Positions 44,251-53,768 of a stretch of DNA of 64,000 bases are shown here, piece by piece. The stretch's first letter is position 1. Each line of letters opens with the position of its first letter. Source of the stretch: G020353115 sp964389685 (lineage in GTDB: Bacteria > Bacteroidota > Bacteroidia > Bacteroidales > VadinHA17); assembly GCA_964389685.1 (NCBI GenBank), contig CAYMFM010000003.1, positions 97,885 to 161,884 on the forward strand, written 5' to 3'. Position numbers and translations under genes: made by a program. The notes beneath the pieces were generated by a model. The model worked only from the letters and a program-made list of their open reading frames with translations. It had not been told where the DNA came from and did not search any database.

Positions 44251-45590
44251 TATCTTGCTCTGACTATTGTTTTTTCATTGATCCAGCATTCAATTAGATA
44301 CTCATCCCCTTCTTTATACCCATGGAAAAAGATGGTTTCAGTATCCGGAAAATGCTGTGAGTAAAGAGAAATGTTCTTGTTGGCGATTTCTGTCAGTTCG
44401 GGATCCACATTCTTGGCCTTGATAAAATAATCAACGGACAACCAATATACCGCTTTTTCCCCCAGTTCATCTTCACCACAGGCTTTACTGGCAGCATAAA
44501 TACTACCAATAAGAAGGTATGGATGCCCGGAAGAGGGATCGCTCTCTTTTGCCCTAATGGCATAAGTTCGTGCAAGCGAATGGTTCCCCAATTCCCGATA
44601 GGTAATATCACCAAGCTTTAAATAATATTTTGATTTCTCAATATCATCCGTCTCCAATTCAATGGCTTCCTTGTAATACCTTGCTGCAGCCTCATATTTC
44701 TTGCGCTCATCATTCATTTGGGCCAGTAAATAGGCAGACCTGGCAGTTGGCTCCTGTTTGTGGTATGCAGTAGATACCTCAAAATAAAATTCCGATTCCA
44801 TGCATTGTGTCTGCCCAAGCAGCTGAAGGATCTTTTTCATCAGGTCAAGATCATGTGGTGATTGCTTGAATTTCGGCGAAAACAACGTGATAAGCCCTTC
44901 ACAAGTAGCTGCACCGCATGTGGCAAATACGTTATCAACTGCCTCTTTCGCTTTTTGCAGGTTTTCATCATCCGGATCATCCGTGATCTGCTTATCAATA
45001 ATTTCACTGATTAACGCGTAATTTTCAATGGCCTTCTCCCCATCGATTCTTTCACCTTCAAATAGGGTGGCCGAGGCAGTCATAAAGATCACAAGAATGT
45101 CGATCTGTGACTTTTCATTCTGTAGCGAGATCGACCGCTTGATCATATCATACCCTTTCTGAACATCATCCATATTATCTCTTCTAACATCAAGGAAATC
45201 CTTGCCTTTTCTTCCAAGAACATACCCCTCCCTGTGGAAATATTTGATCCGTTGGTCATAGATCTTCATGATAGTATCCAGGTAACTGTATTTGAGATCC
45301 AGATCTTTCTCTTTTGCCATTTTATTGTCATACATTTTGACCCCATGAATGTAAATATTAGAACTTATTTTGGGACATTCTGCAAAGACTATTTTCCAGT
45401 ATGGTAATGCATCTTTATAATTATCTTGTTTGTAATATTCAGAGTAAAGAGAAAAATTACGAACACACCGGATGCTGTCTTCACCGTGTCCATATTTGGA
45501 ACCATCTTCGACGCCCTTTTGACCCAGTGAAGGGAAAGAATAAAAAGAGAATAACAGGATAAACAATTTGGGAAGTAATCTTGCCTTCAT
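44250..45590 (-). CDS. Exported tetratricopeptide-repeat protein
   Basis: A 446-residue protein with a signal peptide (MKARLLPKLFILLFSFYSFP, cleaved near LGQ) and helical TPR-like repeats from about residue 50 to 400. Clear examples are KDALPYWKIVFAECPKISSN, YEAAARYYKEAIELETDDIE and HSLARTYAIRAKESDPSSGH. It ends in a charged strand-like segment. It likely sits in the periplasm as a scaffold. It lies 11 bases after the outer membrane protein gene and is coupled to lptC, so a part in envelope assembly is plausible but inferred from context. Confidence 0.85.
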   Translation of the reverse strand: MKARLLPKLFILLFSFYSFPSLGQKGVEDGSKYGHGEDSIRCVRNFSLYSEYYKQDNYKDALPYWKIVFAECPKISSNIYIHGVKMYDNKMAKEKDLDLKYSYLDTIMKIYDQRIKYFHREGYVLGRKGKDFLDVRRDNMDDVQKGYDMIKRSISLQNEKSQIDILVIFMTASATLFEGERIDGEKAIENYALISEIIDKQITDDPDDENLQKAKEAVDNVFATCGAATCEGLITLFSPKFKQSPHDLDLMKKILQLLGQTQCMESEFYFEVSTAYHKQEPTARSAYLLAQMNDERKKYEAAARYYKEAIELETDDIEKSKYYLKLGDITYRELGNHSLARTYAIRAKESDPSSGHPYLLIGSIYAASKACGEDELGEKAVYWLSVDYFIKAKNVDPELTEIANKNISLYSQHFPDTETIFFHGYKEGDEYLIECWINEKTIVRAR

Positions 45591-45601
45591 TTTTTTAATT
45601 T

Positions 45602-46894
45602 TTAATCAAATTTAGGTTTCCTGAACCAGATATCATATAAAGTTAAGCTAAAACATATTATTCCGTACCGCTCTTCAATTGAATTTCCCCCTTTTGCGCC
45701 CCTTTTCCCCAACTCAAAAGAAAGGTTAATCATTGAACGATTACGGTTCAATGGTAAACCAACCCCAAAACTTATGCCAAAATCTTTCAATTGCTCTCCT
45801 TCAAGCTGCAGGTAACTATTAGAATAGTACCCTCCAATCCTGTAATTAATGCGATTCAGGTAATTTCCTAAAGCAAACCGGTTGGGAACGAATTCCAACC
45901 CTGCAAGGAGTGAATTGCTGTTGATCAGTGAATCGTTCTTTCCGAAAAAGATGGCATCAGACCAGTTTTGCCAGAAATAGTCGGCACCGATCGTCAATTT
46001 ATCACCGTAACGGAAGGTAAATCCAACACCCAGGTTTCTTGGGATTACGATCTTTCCCTTCACGCCACTGATAAAATCCAGGGTGTCAATAAAGAGTATC
46101 CTGGTTGAGCTATAAAGAATATCCCGGGTTAGTGATTCAGTCTCTGCCTTGATGTTCCGTTCATTATTCAAGACCGCACCAACCGTTAACTCAAATTTTT
46201 CTTTGAATGGAAATGTATATTGAATTCCCAGATCAAACCCCAGATCTCCAAATATCGATTTTTCAGCTACATCTATAGAGGATGAATAATCCTGGTCAAC
46301 AAATCCAAGCGATCTCGATCGTTCAAGGTTGCCGAACAGATAGGAAAGATTCATTCCCAAAGATAACCCCTTAAACAGATCAGCGCCAAATCCGGCAAAA
46401 AACTTGTGTACTCCACCTGAACCCTCATAAAGGTATTTGATACCGCCAATTTCAGGATCGTATTCCGGATCTTCTTCCCGTGTCTGGTCCTCTATTTTGT
46501 AACTCAATGAGGAATAGGGAACAATTCCTGCAGCTGCTCCAAGCCATTTGGTTATGGGAAATGCAATAGAGAGGTTTTTAAAACTGATGTCTTTGCTAAC
46601 GGCCGATTTCCCACTCATCGATAACTCAGATTGCTTCCCTACCATACCAAATTCAAACAGGAAAGATAAACTATCACGGGAACTCAATGATGCAGGATTT
46701 TGAAAATCAATGAATCCCGGATCCCGCATCCCCAGTGAAATTCCTCCCATCGCAATGTTCCGGGTGAACCCCATCCTCTGGTGATCACCTAACCCGAACC
46801 TGGAGTAAGGAGAATTGGTGGCTGCCTGCCCGAATGTTAATACCGGAACAAGAAACAGTATGGGGAGAAATATCCCTTTTTTATTGTTGAACAT
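45602..46894 (-). CDS. Outer-membrane beta-barrel protein (FadL/PorV-like)
   Basis: A 430-residue barrel protein with a signal peptide (FLPILFLVPVLTFGQAATNS). The first mature motif (YSRFGLGDHQRMGFTRNIAM, then GGISLGMRDPGFIDFQNPAS) has the NPAS element and short helix seen in FadL- and PorV-type proteins, and many amphipathic strands follow. It overlaps coaX by 14 bases and is followed by the TPR gene, as in other Bacteroidales. Ligand or role is unknown; small-molecule uptake or support of secretion are candidates. Confidence 0.85.
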   Translation of the reverse strand: MFNNKKGIFLPILFLVPVLTFGQAATNSPYSRFGLGDHQRMGFTRNIAMGGISLGMRDPGFIDFQNPASLSSRDSLSFLFEFGMVGKQSELSMSGKSAVSKDISFKNLSIAFPITKWLGAAAGIVPYSSLSYKIEDQTREEDPEYDPEIGGIKYLYEGSGGVHKFFAGFGADLFKGLSLGMNLSYLFGNLERSRSLGFVDQDYSSSIDVAEKSIFGDLGFDLGIQYTFPFKEKFELTVGAVLNNERNIKAETESLTRDILYSSTRILFIDTLDFISGVKGKIVIPRNLGVGFTFRYGDKLTIGADYFWQNWSDAIFFGKNDSLINSNSLLAGLEFVPNRFALGNYLNRINYRIGGYYSNSYLQLEGEQLKDFGISFGVGLPLNRNRSMINLSFELGKRGAKGGNSIEERYGIICFSLTLYDIWFRKPKFD

Positions 46895-47612
46895 TAAAAT
46901 TCAGAATTTCATTTAACCCGATGAGAACCAGATTTTGGTTCACAAAGATGCTATTTTTTAGTTTTTTATCAAAAAAATTTGAATCTCCACCGGTTAGGAT
47001 TACCTCCGGTTCTTTATAGATCGCTTTCATCATATCAATGAATCCATCAATTTCAAGGATCATCCCCTGCTGTACCCCTGAAACAATTGCCGCTTCGGTG
47101 GTGTCTCCGACAACTGAAAATTTATCCTTTTCAACACAGAGGGGTAAAGATCCTGTAAAGTGATGCAATGACTTGAATCTCATTTTCAATCCGGGAGAGA
47201 TATTGCCACCTAAATATCGATTGTCTGCAGTAACCAGATCAAAGGTAAGGGCTGTACCGGTATCAATAACCACAACGTCCTTTCCAGGAAAAATATTGTT
47301 TGCTCCAACAGCAGCAGCAAGGCGATCCATACCCAGTGTGGCAGGTGTCCTGTAGGTATTGATGATGGGAAGGGGAGTACTCTCAGTTAGCCGGATAAAG
47401 CGGGAGAATGCGCTCTCAAGGTAATTGATGAGGGAGGGATCAACCTCCCTGACAGCTGAGAGGATCGAATGTTTAATGCCGGCATGCTCTGATCGTATAC
47501 GATTCAATATCGGAATGGTCAGATTTTCAACCTGTTCTGATTTTCTGATCCTACCATTGCTAAATAGGGCCAGCTTGGTATTACTGTTTCCAATGTCGAT
47601 GACCAGATTCAT
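46881..47612 (-). CDS. coaX: Type III pantothenate kinase CoaX
   Basis: About 243 residues from the ATG at 47612; an open frame extends 45 codons upstream to 47747 but would overlap mfd and looks non-coding. The phosphate-binding start MNLVIDIGNSNTKLALF, the motif GMDRLAAAVGANN and VVIDTGTALTFDLV identify the type III family, which phosphorylates pantothenate in coenzyme A synthesis and is feedback-insensitive. It sits 46 bases after mfd and overlaps the outer-membrane protein gene by 14 bases. Confidence 0.94.
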   Translation of the reverse strand: MNLVIDIGNSNTKLALFSNGRIRKSEQVENLTIPILNRIRSEHAGIKHSILSAVREVDPSLINYLESAFSRFIRLTESTPLPIINTYRTPATLGMDRLAAAVGANNIFPGKDVVVIDTGTALTFDLVTADNRYLGGNISPGLKMRFKSLHHFTGSLPLCVEKDKFSVVGDTTEAAIVSGVQQGMILEIDGFIDMMKAIYKEPEVILTGGDSNFFDKKLKNSIFVNQNLVLIGLNEILNFNVQQ

Positions 47613-47658
47613 AGTGAGCTGAAACAAAAATATGAATAATCTTTTTGAAATGTTGGTT

Positions 47659-50600
47659 TTATCTTGAAAGAGTATCTTCTTGATCAGCAAACGACCGGAT
47701 ATTGAGTAAGACCTTCCGGGCATCCTGAATCCCCGAAACACCTTCAACCCGAAGGGTTAATTTCCCATTTACCTCCTTGACCCTGAATTGGTCAGGATTT
47801 CGCCCGATGTATTGAATGATCTTGCTGAAAAAAGGAGAACTAAAATAGGGGGAACTCTGGTCAGAAACAAAATGCAAAATCATGGTGTTGTCCCGGATTA
47901 TGATCTTCTCAAACCCTGATTGGATTGCAGTCCAGCGAAGAGGGACAATACTTAGCAGCTCTTTTCCTGACTCAGGAACCGGCCCAAAACGGTCGACCAG
48001 CTGATTCTCATACTTCAATAAATCATTTTCATTTCGCAAATTGTCCAGATCCCTGTAAAGCCTAAGCCTTTCTGAAACGTTGCTGATGTAATCATCCGGG
48101 AACATGAGCTCCAGATCTGTATCAATCAGGCAGTCCTGAACAAAAAGTACTTTTCCCAGCTCTTTTTTTACCTCCTTGCCAGCACGTTGCTCTCTCGCTG
48201 GTTTTTGAAAATATTCGCGAAACTCTTCCTCTTTAAGTTCCCCGATCGCTTCATCCAGGATCCTGTGATAGGTTTCAAACCCGATGGTGGTTATGAAGCC
48301 ACTCTGTTCACCCCCCAGCAAATTTCCCGCACCTCGGATGTCCAGATCCTGCATGGCAATGTTAAAACCACTTCCCAGATCCGAGAACTCCTCAATTGCC
48401 CTCAGGCGTCGCCGGGCATCTGGAGTAAGCATCGAAAGGGGAGGAGCCAGAAGATAACAAAAAGCCTTCTTATTTGACCGCCCAACACGACCACGTAACT
48501 GATGAAGATCACTCAATCCAAAGTGGTGGGCATTGTTGATGATGATGGTGTTGGTGTTGGGAATGTCCAGACCAGCTTCAATGATCGTTGTTGCTATAAG
48601 TACATCATAATCCCCGTCAATAAAATCCAGCATGATGTTTTCCAGCGTATTGCCCACCAACTGACCGTGGGCAACAGCTGTTCTGACCGAGGGAGAGATC
48701 CGGTTTATTAATGCCCCCATCTCACCAATATTCTCAACCCTGTTATGTATGAAAAATACCTGTCCGCCACGGCTCACCTCATAGTCAATCGCTTCTTTAA
48801 TCAAATCCTCATTGAAAGTGTGTAATTCAGTAATAATGGGGTGACGGTTTGGAGGTGGTGTGTTGATTATGGACAGATCCCTGACTCCCATCAATGAGAA
48901 TTGAAGTGTACGGGGAATGGGAGTTGCTGTTAATGTTAAGGTGTCAACATTGAGTTTTATTTTACGTAGCTTCTCCTTTGAAGCAACCCCGAATTTTTGC
49001 TCTTCATCAACGATCAACAACCCCAGATCTTTAAAAATCAAATCATTACCTAGAAGCCGGTGAGTGCCTATAATAATATCAACCTTCCCCTCAGCCAGGT
49101 TCTTCAGTGTGATCTTTTGTACAGAAGGTTTTTTAAAACGACTGATATAATCAATGGTGCACGGGAAGTCTCTTAACCGTTCCCTGAATGTATTATAATG
49201 CTGAAGTGCAAGAATGGTTGTTGGGACAAGGACAATCACCTGCTTGCTGTCAGTAACCGCTTTAAAAGCAGCTCTGATTGCAATCTCTGTTTTGCCAAAA
49301 CCAACATCTCCGCATACCAACCGGTCCATCGAAAAAGAAGATTCCATCCCCTCTTTTACCGCAATCGTTGCTGCCCATTGATCCGGTGTGTCTTCATATA
49401 TAAAGGAGGCTTCCAACTCGTTCTGAAGGTAGGAATCGGGGGAGAAAGCAAATCCTTTTCCAGTTTTTCGCTTTGCATAGAGCATAATCAGCTCCCGTGC
49501 AATATCTTTGATCCTTCTTTTTGTCGAAAGTTTGAGTTTGTTCCAGGCACCGGATCCCAGTTTGTGAATCCTGGGTGGTGTAGCCTCTTTTCCCTTGTAT
49601 TTCGATATACGATGCAGAGCATGCAACCGCACAAAAAGAACATCCTGATCTTTATAAACCAGTTTCACTGCTTCCTGCAATTTCCCGTTAATATCAATCT
49701 TTTCCAACCCTCCAAATTGACCTATGCCATGATCTGAATGAACGACATAATCTCCGGGGGATAAACTGTTCAACTCCTTGATGGTTATTGCCTCACGCTT
49801 CGAAAAATTACCGCGAAGCCTGAATTTATGATACCGTTCAAAAATCTGATGGTCCGTGTAACAACATATCCTCAGATCGTGTTCAATAAAACCCTGGTGA
49901 AGAACCAGGTTTACAGGAGAAAATTGAACCGTAGGATCAATATCCTGAAAAATGCTTTTCAACCGTTCAAATTGCCTTTCGTTATCCGAAAGGATCAGGT
50001 TGGTATACCCCATTTCTGAGTTCTCAAGAAGGTTTTTGCACAGGATCTCGAAGTTTTTATTGAAAACCGGTTGGGCTGACGTTTTAAACTCAACGGTCAA
50101 ATCAGGTTGGAAATCATCATACGGTTCAAAACCAATAACCGACTGGCTACGAATGCTGTTAAGTAGTTGATTACCAGTTATAAGAAAATCCTCCTTCTGT
50201 GGCACTCCCTGGTTCTGCTCAATCGTGGTCTGCTCGAACATTTCATTCATCCGGTCTTTGATAAAGGTTAGATTATCTGCCCATATGATGATTCTCTCAG
50301 GGAGAAAATCAAGGAAGGATACCCTCGATTCCTTTGTTAAGAGGTTGTGGGTGTTTGGAACAATGGAAACCTCCTGTAAGGGTTGAATCGACAATTGGTT
50401 ATCGACCTGAAATGAGCGGATTGATTCTACATCGTTGCCAAAGAAATCGATCCTGAAGGGATGATCGCTTGCATAGGAAAAAACATCCAGTATTCCTCCC
50501 CGAATCGAATACTCCCCTGGTTCAGTAACAAAATCCGACCGCTCAAAACCAACTTTAATCATTTGTTTTTCAATCTCTTCAAGCATATAACTCTCTCCAT

Positions 50601-51042
50601 CTCGAACCGTTATGCTGCTTCTGCCGAAGAGTGCTTTATCCACTACTTTTTCGATGAGTGCTTCGGGATAGGTTACGATTACCGGATTTTTTTCTCCCTG
50701 ACTCAGGATAGTTAAAATTTCTGTACGAAGCACCAGATTGGAGGGATCTGTGTGTCTGTATTGAATCGATCTCTTATAAGAGGAGGGGAAAAAGTAGATT
50801 GGTTGATCGGGATTTAACGCAACAAGATCGTTGTGGAAGTAAGCTGCTTCTTCTTTGTCGGATAAAATGATCAGGTGACTACTGTCCGAACTATTCAGAT
50901 ATGCTGAACAAAAAATGCTGCGGGATGACCCCCTTAATCCGGTTATGTTGACCTTCACCAGGGAATGACGATCCAGGTGATCAACAAGATGATCGAATTC
51001 GGGGTGATCTGTGTAGATAGTATCTAACCGCTTTGTAATCAA
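47659..51042 (-). CDS. mfd: Transcription-repair coupling factor Mfd
   Basis: A 1127-residue translocase that removes stalled RNA polymerase and recruits UvrA. The N-terminal UvrB-homology modules, a CarD-like RNA-polymerase interaction domain near 420-490 (SPGDYVVHSDHGIGQFGGLE), and the RecG-like helicase core are visible. The Walker A motif is CGDVGFGKTEIAIRAAF and the Walker B box DEEQ (IVDEEQKFGV). QRGRVGRSNKKAFCYLL motif VI-type sequence is slightly modified (LHQLRGRVGRSNKKAFCYL). A C-terminal D7 domain ends the protein. Length is normal. It leads the leftward block into coaX. Confidence 0.97.
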   Translation of the reverse strand: MITKRLDTIYTDHPEFDHLVDHLDRHSLVKVNITGLRGSSRSIFCSAYLNSSDSSHLIILSDKEEAAYFHNDLVALNPDQPIYFFPSSYKRSIQYRHTDPSNLVLRTEILTILSQGEKNPVIVTYPEALIEKVVDKALFGRSSITVRDGESYMLEEIEKQMIKVGFERSDFVTEPGEYSIRGGILDVFSYASDHPFRIDFFGNDVESIRSFQVDNQLSIQPLQEVSIVPNTHNLLTKESRVSFLDFLPERIIIWADNLTFIKDRMNEMFEQTTIEQNQGVPQKEDFLITGNQLLNSIRSQSVIGFEPYDDFQPDLTVEFKTSAQPVFNKNFEILCKNLLENSEMGYTNLILSDNERQFERLKSIFQDIDPTVQFSPVNLVLHQGFIEHDLRICCYTDHQIFERYHKFRLRGNFSKREAITIKELNSLSPGDYVVHSDHGIGQFGGLEKIDINGKLQEAVKLVYKDQDVLFVRLHALHRISKYKGKEATPPRIHKLGSGAWNKLKLSTKRRIKDIARELIMLYAKRKTGKGFAFSPDSYLQNELEASFIYEDTPDQWAATIAVKEGMESSFSMDRLVCGDVGFGKTEIAIRAAFKAVTDSKQVIVLVPTTILALQHYNTFRERLRDFPCTIDYISRFKKPSVQKITLKNLAEGKVDIIIGTHRLLGNDLIFKDLGLLIVDEEQKFGVASKEKLRKIKLNVDTLTLTATPIPRTLQFSLMGVRDLSIINTPPPNRHPIITELHTFNEDLIKEAIDYEVSRGGQVFFIHNRVENIGEMGALINRISPSVRTAVAHGQLVGNTLENIMLDFIDGDYDVLIATTIIEAGLDIPNTNTIIINNAHHFGLSDLHQLRGRVGRSNKKAFCYLLAPPLSMLTPDARRRLRAIEEFSDLGSGFNIAMQDLDIRGAGNLLGGEQSGFITTIGFETYHRILDEAIGELKEEEFREYFQKPAREQRAGKEVKKELGKVLFVQDCLIDTDLELMFPDDYISNVSERLRLYRDLDNLRNENDLLKYENQLVDRFGPVPESGKELLSIVPLRWTAIQSGFEKIIIRDNTMILHFVSDQSSPYFSSPFFSKIIQYIGRNPDQFRVKEVNGKLTLRVEGVSGIQDARKVLLNIRSFADQEDTLSR

Positions 51043-51170
51043 GAGATTAATAGATTGTGTGAATGATTACATCGAACAGCAGGCAAAAGTAATAATTTAA
51101 TCTCCGTTCCGGGTAAAAGCCCTCTGGTAAATCGGTAAAGGTAATTTTTAGTTGCCTGGTTATACAGATA

Positions 51171-52208
51171 TTAACTTGAAAACTGGATACCCCCACTGAG
51201 GTTTAGGAACTCCTCAGCCTTGTCAACCATTTTTTTTGACCCGACATATAAAGGTATTCTTTGATGCAGGGATTCCGGTTTAAGATCAAGAATCCTTCTG
51301 TGTCCATCGCTTGCTTTCCCTCGTGCCTGTTCAATAATGAATGCCATGGGATTGCATTCATAAACCAGGCGGAGTTTTCCATTCGGGAATGATTCGGTCT
51401 GAGGATAAATATAGATCCCTCCTTTCAGTAGATTCCGGTGAAAATCAGCAACCAGAGAACCTATATACCGGGAAGCATACGGTCTTTTCGTATCGCTATC
51501 TTTCTCCTGGCAAAACTTAATATACTTCTTTACACCATCCGGAAATTTTACATAATTACCTTCATTGATGGAATAGATAAACCCCTCTTCAGGGGAGACA
51601 ATATCCGGATAGGATAGACAAAATTCACCGATGGACGGATCAAGAGTAAATCCGTTAACCCCACTTCCCGTAGTATATACTAGCATCGTAGAAGAACCAT
51701 AAATAATGTAACCGGCGGCAACCTGTTTATCCCCTGTTTGCAGTAAATCTTCAAGCTTGGCTTTGGTACCCCTCTCCGAGATCCTGCGGTAGATCGAAAA
51801 AATAGTCCCGATAGAAACATTAACATCAATGTTTGATGACCCATCCAACGGATCAATACAAACAATGTAATTCCCGTCAAGGGACAATTCATCGATGAAG
51901 GTTACCATATCCGTTTTCTCTTCGGTTACCATTCCACAGCACTCCCCACTGGTTCGTAAAGCAGAAATGAATTGTTGATCTGCGTATACATCCAGCTTCT
52001 TCTGCTCCTCTCCCTGAACATTGGTGTTTCCTGATTCTCCAAGGATATCAACAAGACCGGCCATATTTATTTTTTTGTTGACCATTTTTGCAGCAACTCC
52101 AATATGATGAAGTAATCTGGACAGTTCCCCTTTTGCATACGGGAAATCCTTTTGACGTGCAATGATGAATTCATTTAAAGTTACAAAACCATAATTTCTA
52201 AAAGTCAT
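51171..52208 (-). CDS. fbp: Fructose-1,6-bisphosphatase class I
   Basis: A 345-residue FBPase of gluconeogenesis. The metal-binding motif CIDPLDGSSNIDVNVSIGTI, GMVTEEKTDM and the substrate region YPQTESFPNGKLRLVYECNP match class I enzymes. The N-terminal region (LNEFIIARQKDFPYAKGELS) is the usual allosteric part. It is separated from mfd by 128 bases and may have its own promoter. Confidence 0.97.
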   Translation of the reverse strand: MTFRNYGFVTLNEFIIARQKDFPYAKGELSRLLHHIGVAAKMVNKKINMAGLVDILGESGNTNVQGEEQKKLDVYADQQFISALRTSGECCGMVTEEKTDMVTFIDELSLDGNYIVCIDPLDGSSNIDVNVSIGTIFSIYRRISERGTKAKLEDLLQTGDKQVAAGYIIYGSSTMLVYTTGSGVNGFTLDPSIGEFCLSYPDIVSPEEGFIYSINEGNYVKFPDGVKKYIKFCQEKDSDTKRPYASRYIGSLVADFHRNLLKGGIYIYPQTESFPNGKLRLVYECNPMAFIIEQARGKASDGHRRILDLKPESLHQRIPLYVGSKKMVDKAEEFLNLSGGIQFSS

Positions 52209-52446
52209 GATGTGTAATATTTACGTTTTGGAATATGCGTGGTAAATTTACTCCCCACAATCTAGCTTAACAACTAATCCTAAATTTCTTTCCTGAGAAG
52301 AATGACAATCTGGTTACGGAAAACGGGTGGATGATCCTGCGGGTACTTCATCATAGAGTAACCGGCACGCAACAGGTTTTAACATTTCCCCGTTCCAACT
52401 TTTCCTAATGAATTGTTCACTCACTGCATCCTTTCTTCATTTTTTA

Positions 52447-52454
52447 TATTTTTG
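52447..52454 (+). promoter_or_regulatory. Candidate -7 element for the aspartate kinase gene
   Basis: TATTTTTG fits TAnnTTTG and ends 20 bases before the ATG at 52475. A -33 TTTG at proper spacing is not seen, so confidence is limited. Confidence 0.35.
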
Positions 52455-52474
52455 CTCTGTTGATACGGTATGAT

Positions 52475-53734
52475 ATGAAGGTATTTAAATTTGGTGGTTC
52501 CGCCATAAAAGATGCAGGTGGCATAAGGAAACTGGCGGGAATAGTGAGAGTTAATCAGGAATGCAGGATAGTGGTTGTTTCTGCGCTGGGAAAAACAACC
52601 AATGCTCTTGAAGAGCTATTCGGGTGCTATTTCGAGGGGAATGATGGCTGGATAGAACGATTAAACCAAATCAAACAATTTCATCTTGACATCGTTTCAG
52701 ATCTCTTCGGGCAAAAGGACTTTCCAATAAAACGTGAGTTGGAACGCTCTTTTTCAAAGCTTTCTGGCCGGTTGAGAGAAGAACCAGGAACTGATTTTGA
52801 CAGGGAGTATGATCAAATCGTCTCTGAAGGTGAAATCTGGTCAACACAGATTGTGCATGCTTTTTTGACCGCACAGGGAATAAATACGAAATGGCTGGAT
52901 GCAAGAAAAATACTATTAACCGATACTATATTTAGAGATGCACGGGTAGAGTGGAATAAAACAATAAAATTGGTCAGGCGGGAGATTAATCCGGGAAGCG
53001 ATGAACTATATGTTATTCAGGGTTTTATTGGAGGAACAGAGAATGGTTTAACAACAACACTCGGTCGGGAAGGCTCTGACTACACCGCCTCAATATTGGG
53101 CAATATCCTTGATGCTGAATCTGTTACCTTGTGGAAAGATGTTCCCGGCATACTGAACGCAGATCCTAAAAATTTTCAAAATACAGAAAAATTGGATGAA
53201 ATATCCTACCTGGAAGCCGTTGAATTGGCTTTCTTTGGAGCAAAAGTTATTCATCCGAAAACCATTAAACCGCTTTATAATAAAAACATCCCCCTGTTCG
53301 TCAAATCGTTTGAACATCCAGACGCTATCGGGACAGTCATCCATCGAATGGACTGGAATGTGGATATGATTCCCGTCTATGTAAAAAAGGATCATCAAAT
53401 CCTGATAACCATCCGGCCTCGCGATTTTTCATTTATGATTGAGCAGAGCTTTGGTCAGATCTTTAGTGCTTTCAATAGATGTAAGATAAAAATAAACCTG
53501 GTGCAGACTTCAGCAATAAGCCTTTCAATTTGTGCGGATAGTAACCAGCTGAGAATCGAACAACTGTTGAATTCACTGAAGAAAGATTTCCAAATTACGT
53601 TTAATAAAGAGGTTCAATTGATTACGATAAGGCATTATACGGATGAAGCCATTCGTTTAATGACAACAGAAAAACAGATCCTGATAGAACAAAAAAGCCG
53701 TCATACCGTACACTTTGTCCTGAGAGATGGTTAA
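52475..53734 (+). CDS. Aspartate kinase
   Basis: A 419-residue monofunctional aspartokinase. The ATG at 52475 gives MKVFKFGGSAIKDAGGIRKL, the normal start of the family; a TTG five codons earlier is less likely. The kinase domain contains VVVSALGKTTNAL and TTLGREGSDYTASILG, and two ACT-type regulatory segments follow (about 285-419). It catalyses the first step toward lysine, threonine and methionine, and hence diaminopimelate used by MurE. No homoserine dehydrogenase is fused. It is transcribed away from fbp, in tandem with the secreted-protein gene 34 bases downstream. Confidence 0.94.
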   Translation: MKVFKFGGSAIKDAGGIRKLAGIVRVNQECRIVVVSALGKTTNALEELFGCYFEGNDGWIERLNQIKQFHLDIVSDLFGQKDFPIKRELERSFSKLSGRLREEPGTDFDREYDQIVSEGEIWSTQIVHAFLTAQGINTKWLDARKILLTDTIFRDARVEWNKTIKLVRREINPGSDELYVIQGFIGGTENGLTTTLGREGSDYTASILGNILDAESVTLWKDVPGILNADPKNFQNTEKLDEISYLEAVELAFFGAKVIHPKTIKPLYNKNIPLFVKSFEHPDAIGTVIHRMDWNVDMIPVYVKKDHQILITIRPRDFSFMIEQSFGQIFSAFNRCKIKINLVQTSAISLSICADSNQLRIEQLLNSLKKDFQITFNKEVQLITIRHYTDEAIRLMTTEKQILIEQKSRHTVHFVLRDG

Positions 53735-53768
53735 TTCCACCAGAATCACTAATTGGTTCATCTGAAAG

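Noticed and set aside
47613..47747. 45-residue N-terminal extension of CoaX
   Set aside because: The family starts at the phosphate-binding MNLVIDIGNSNT; the extension overlaps mfd and shows no conserved feature.
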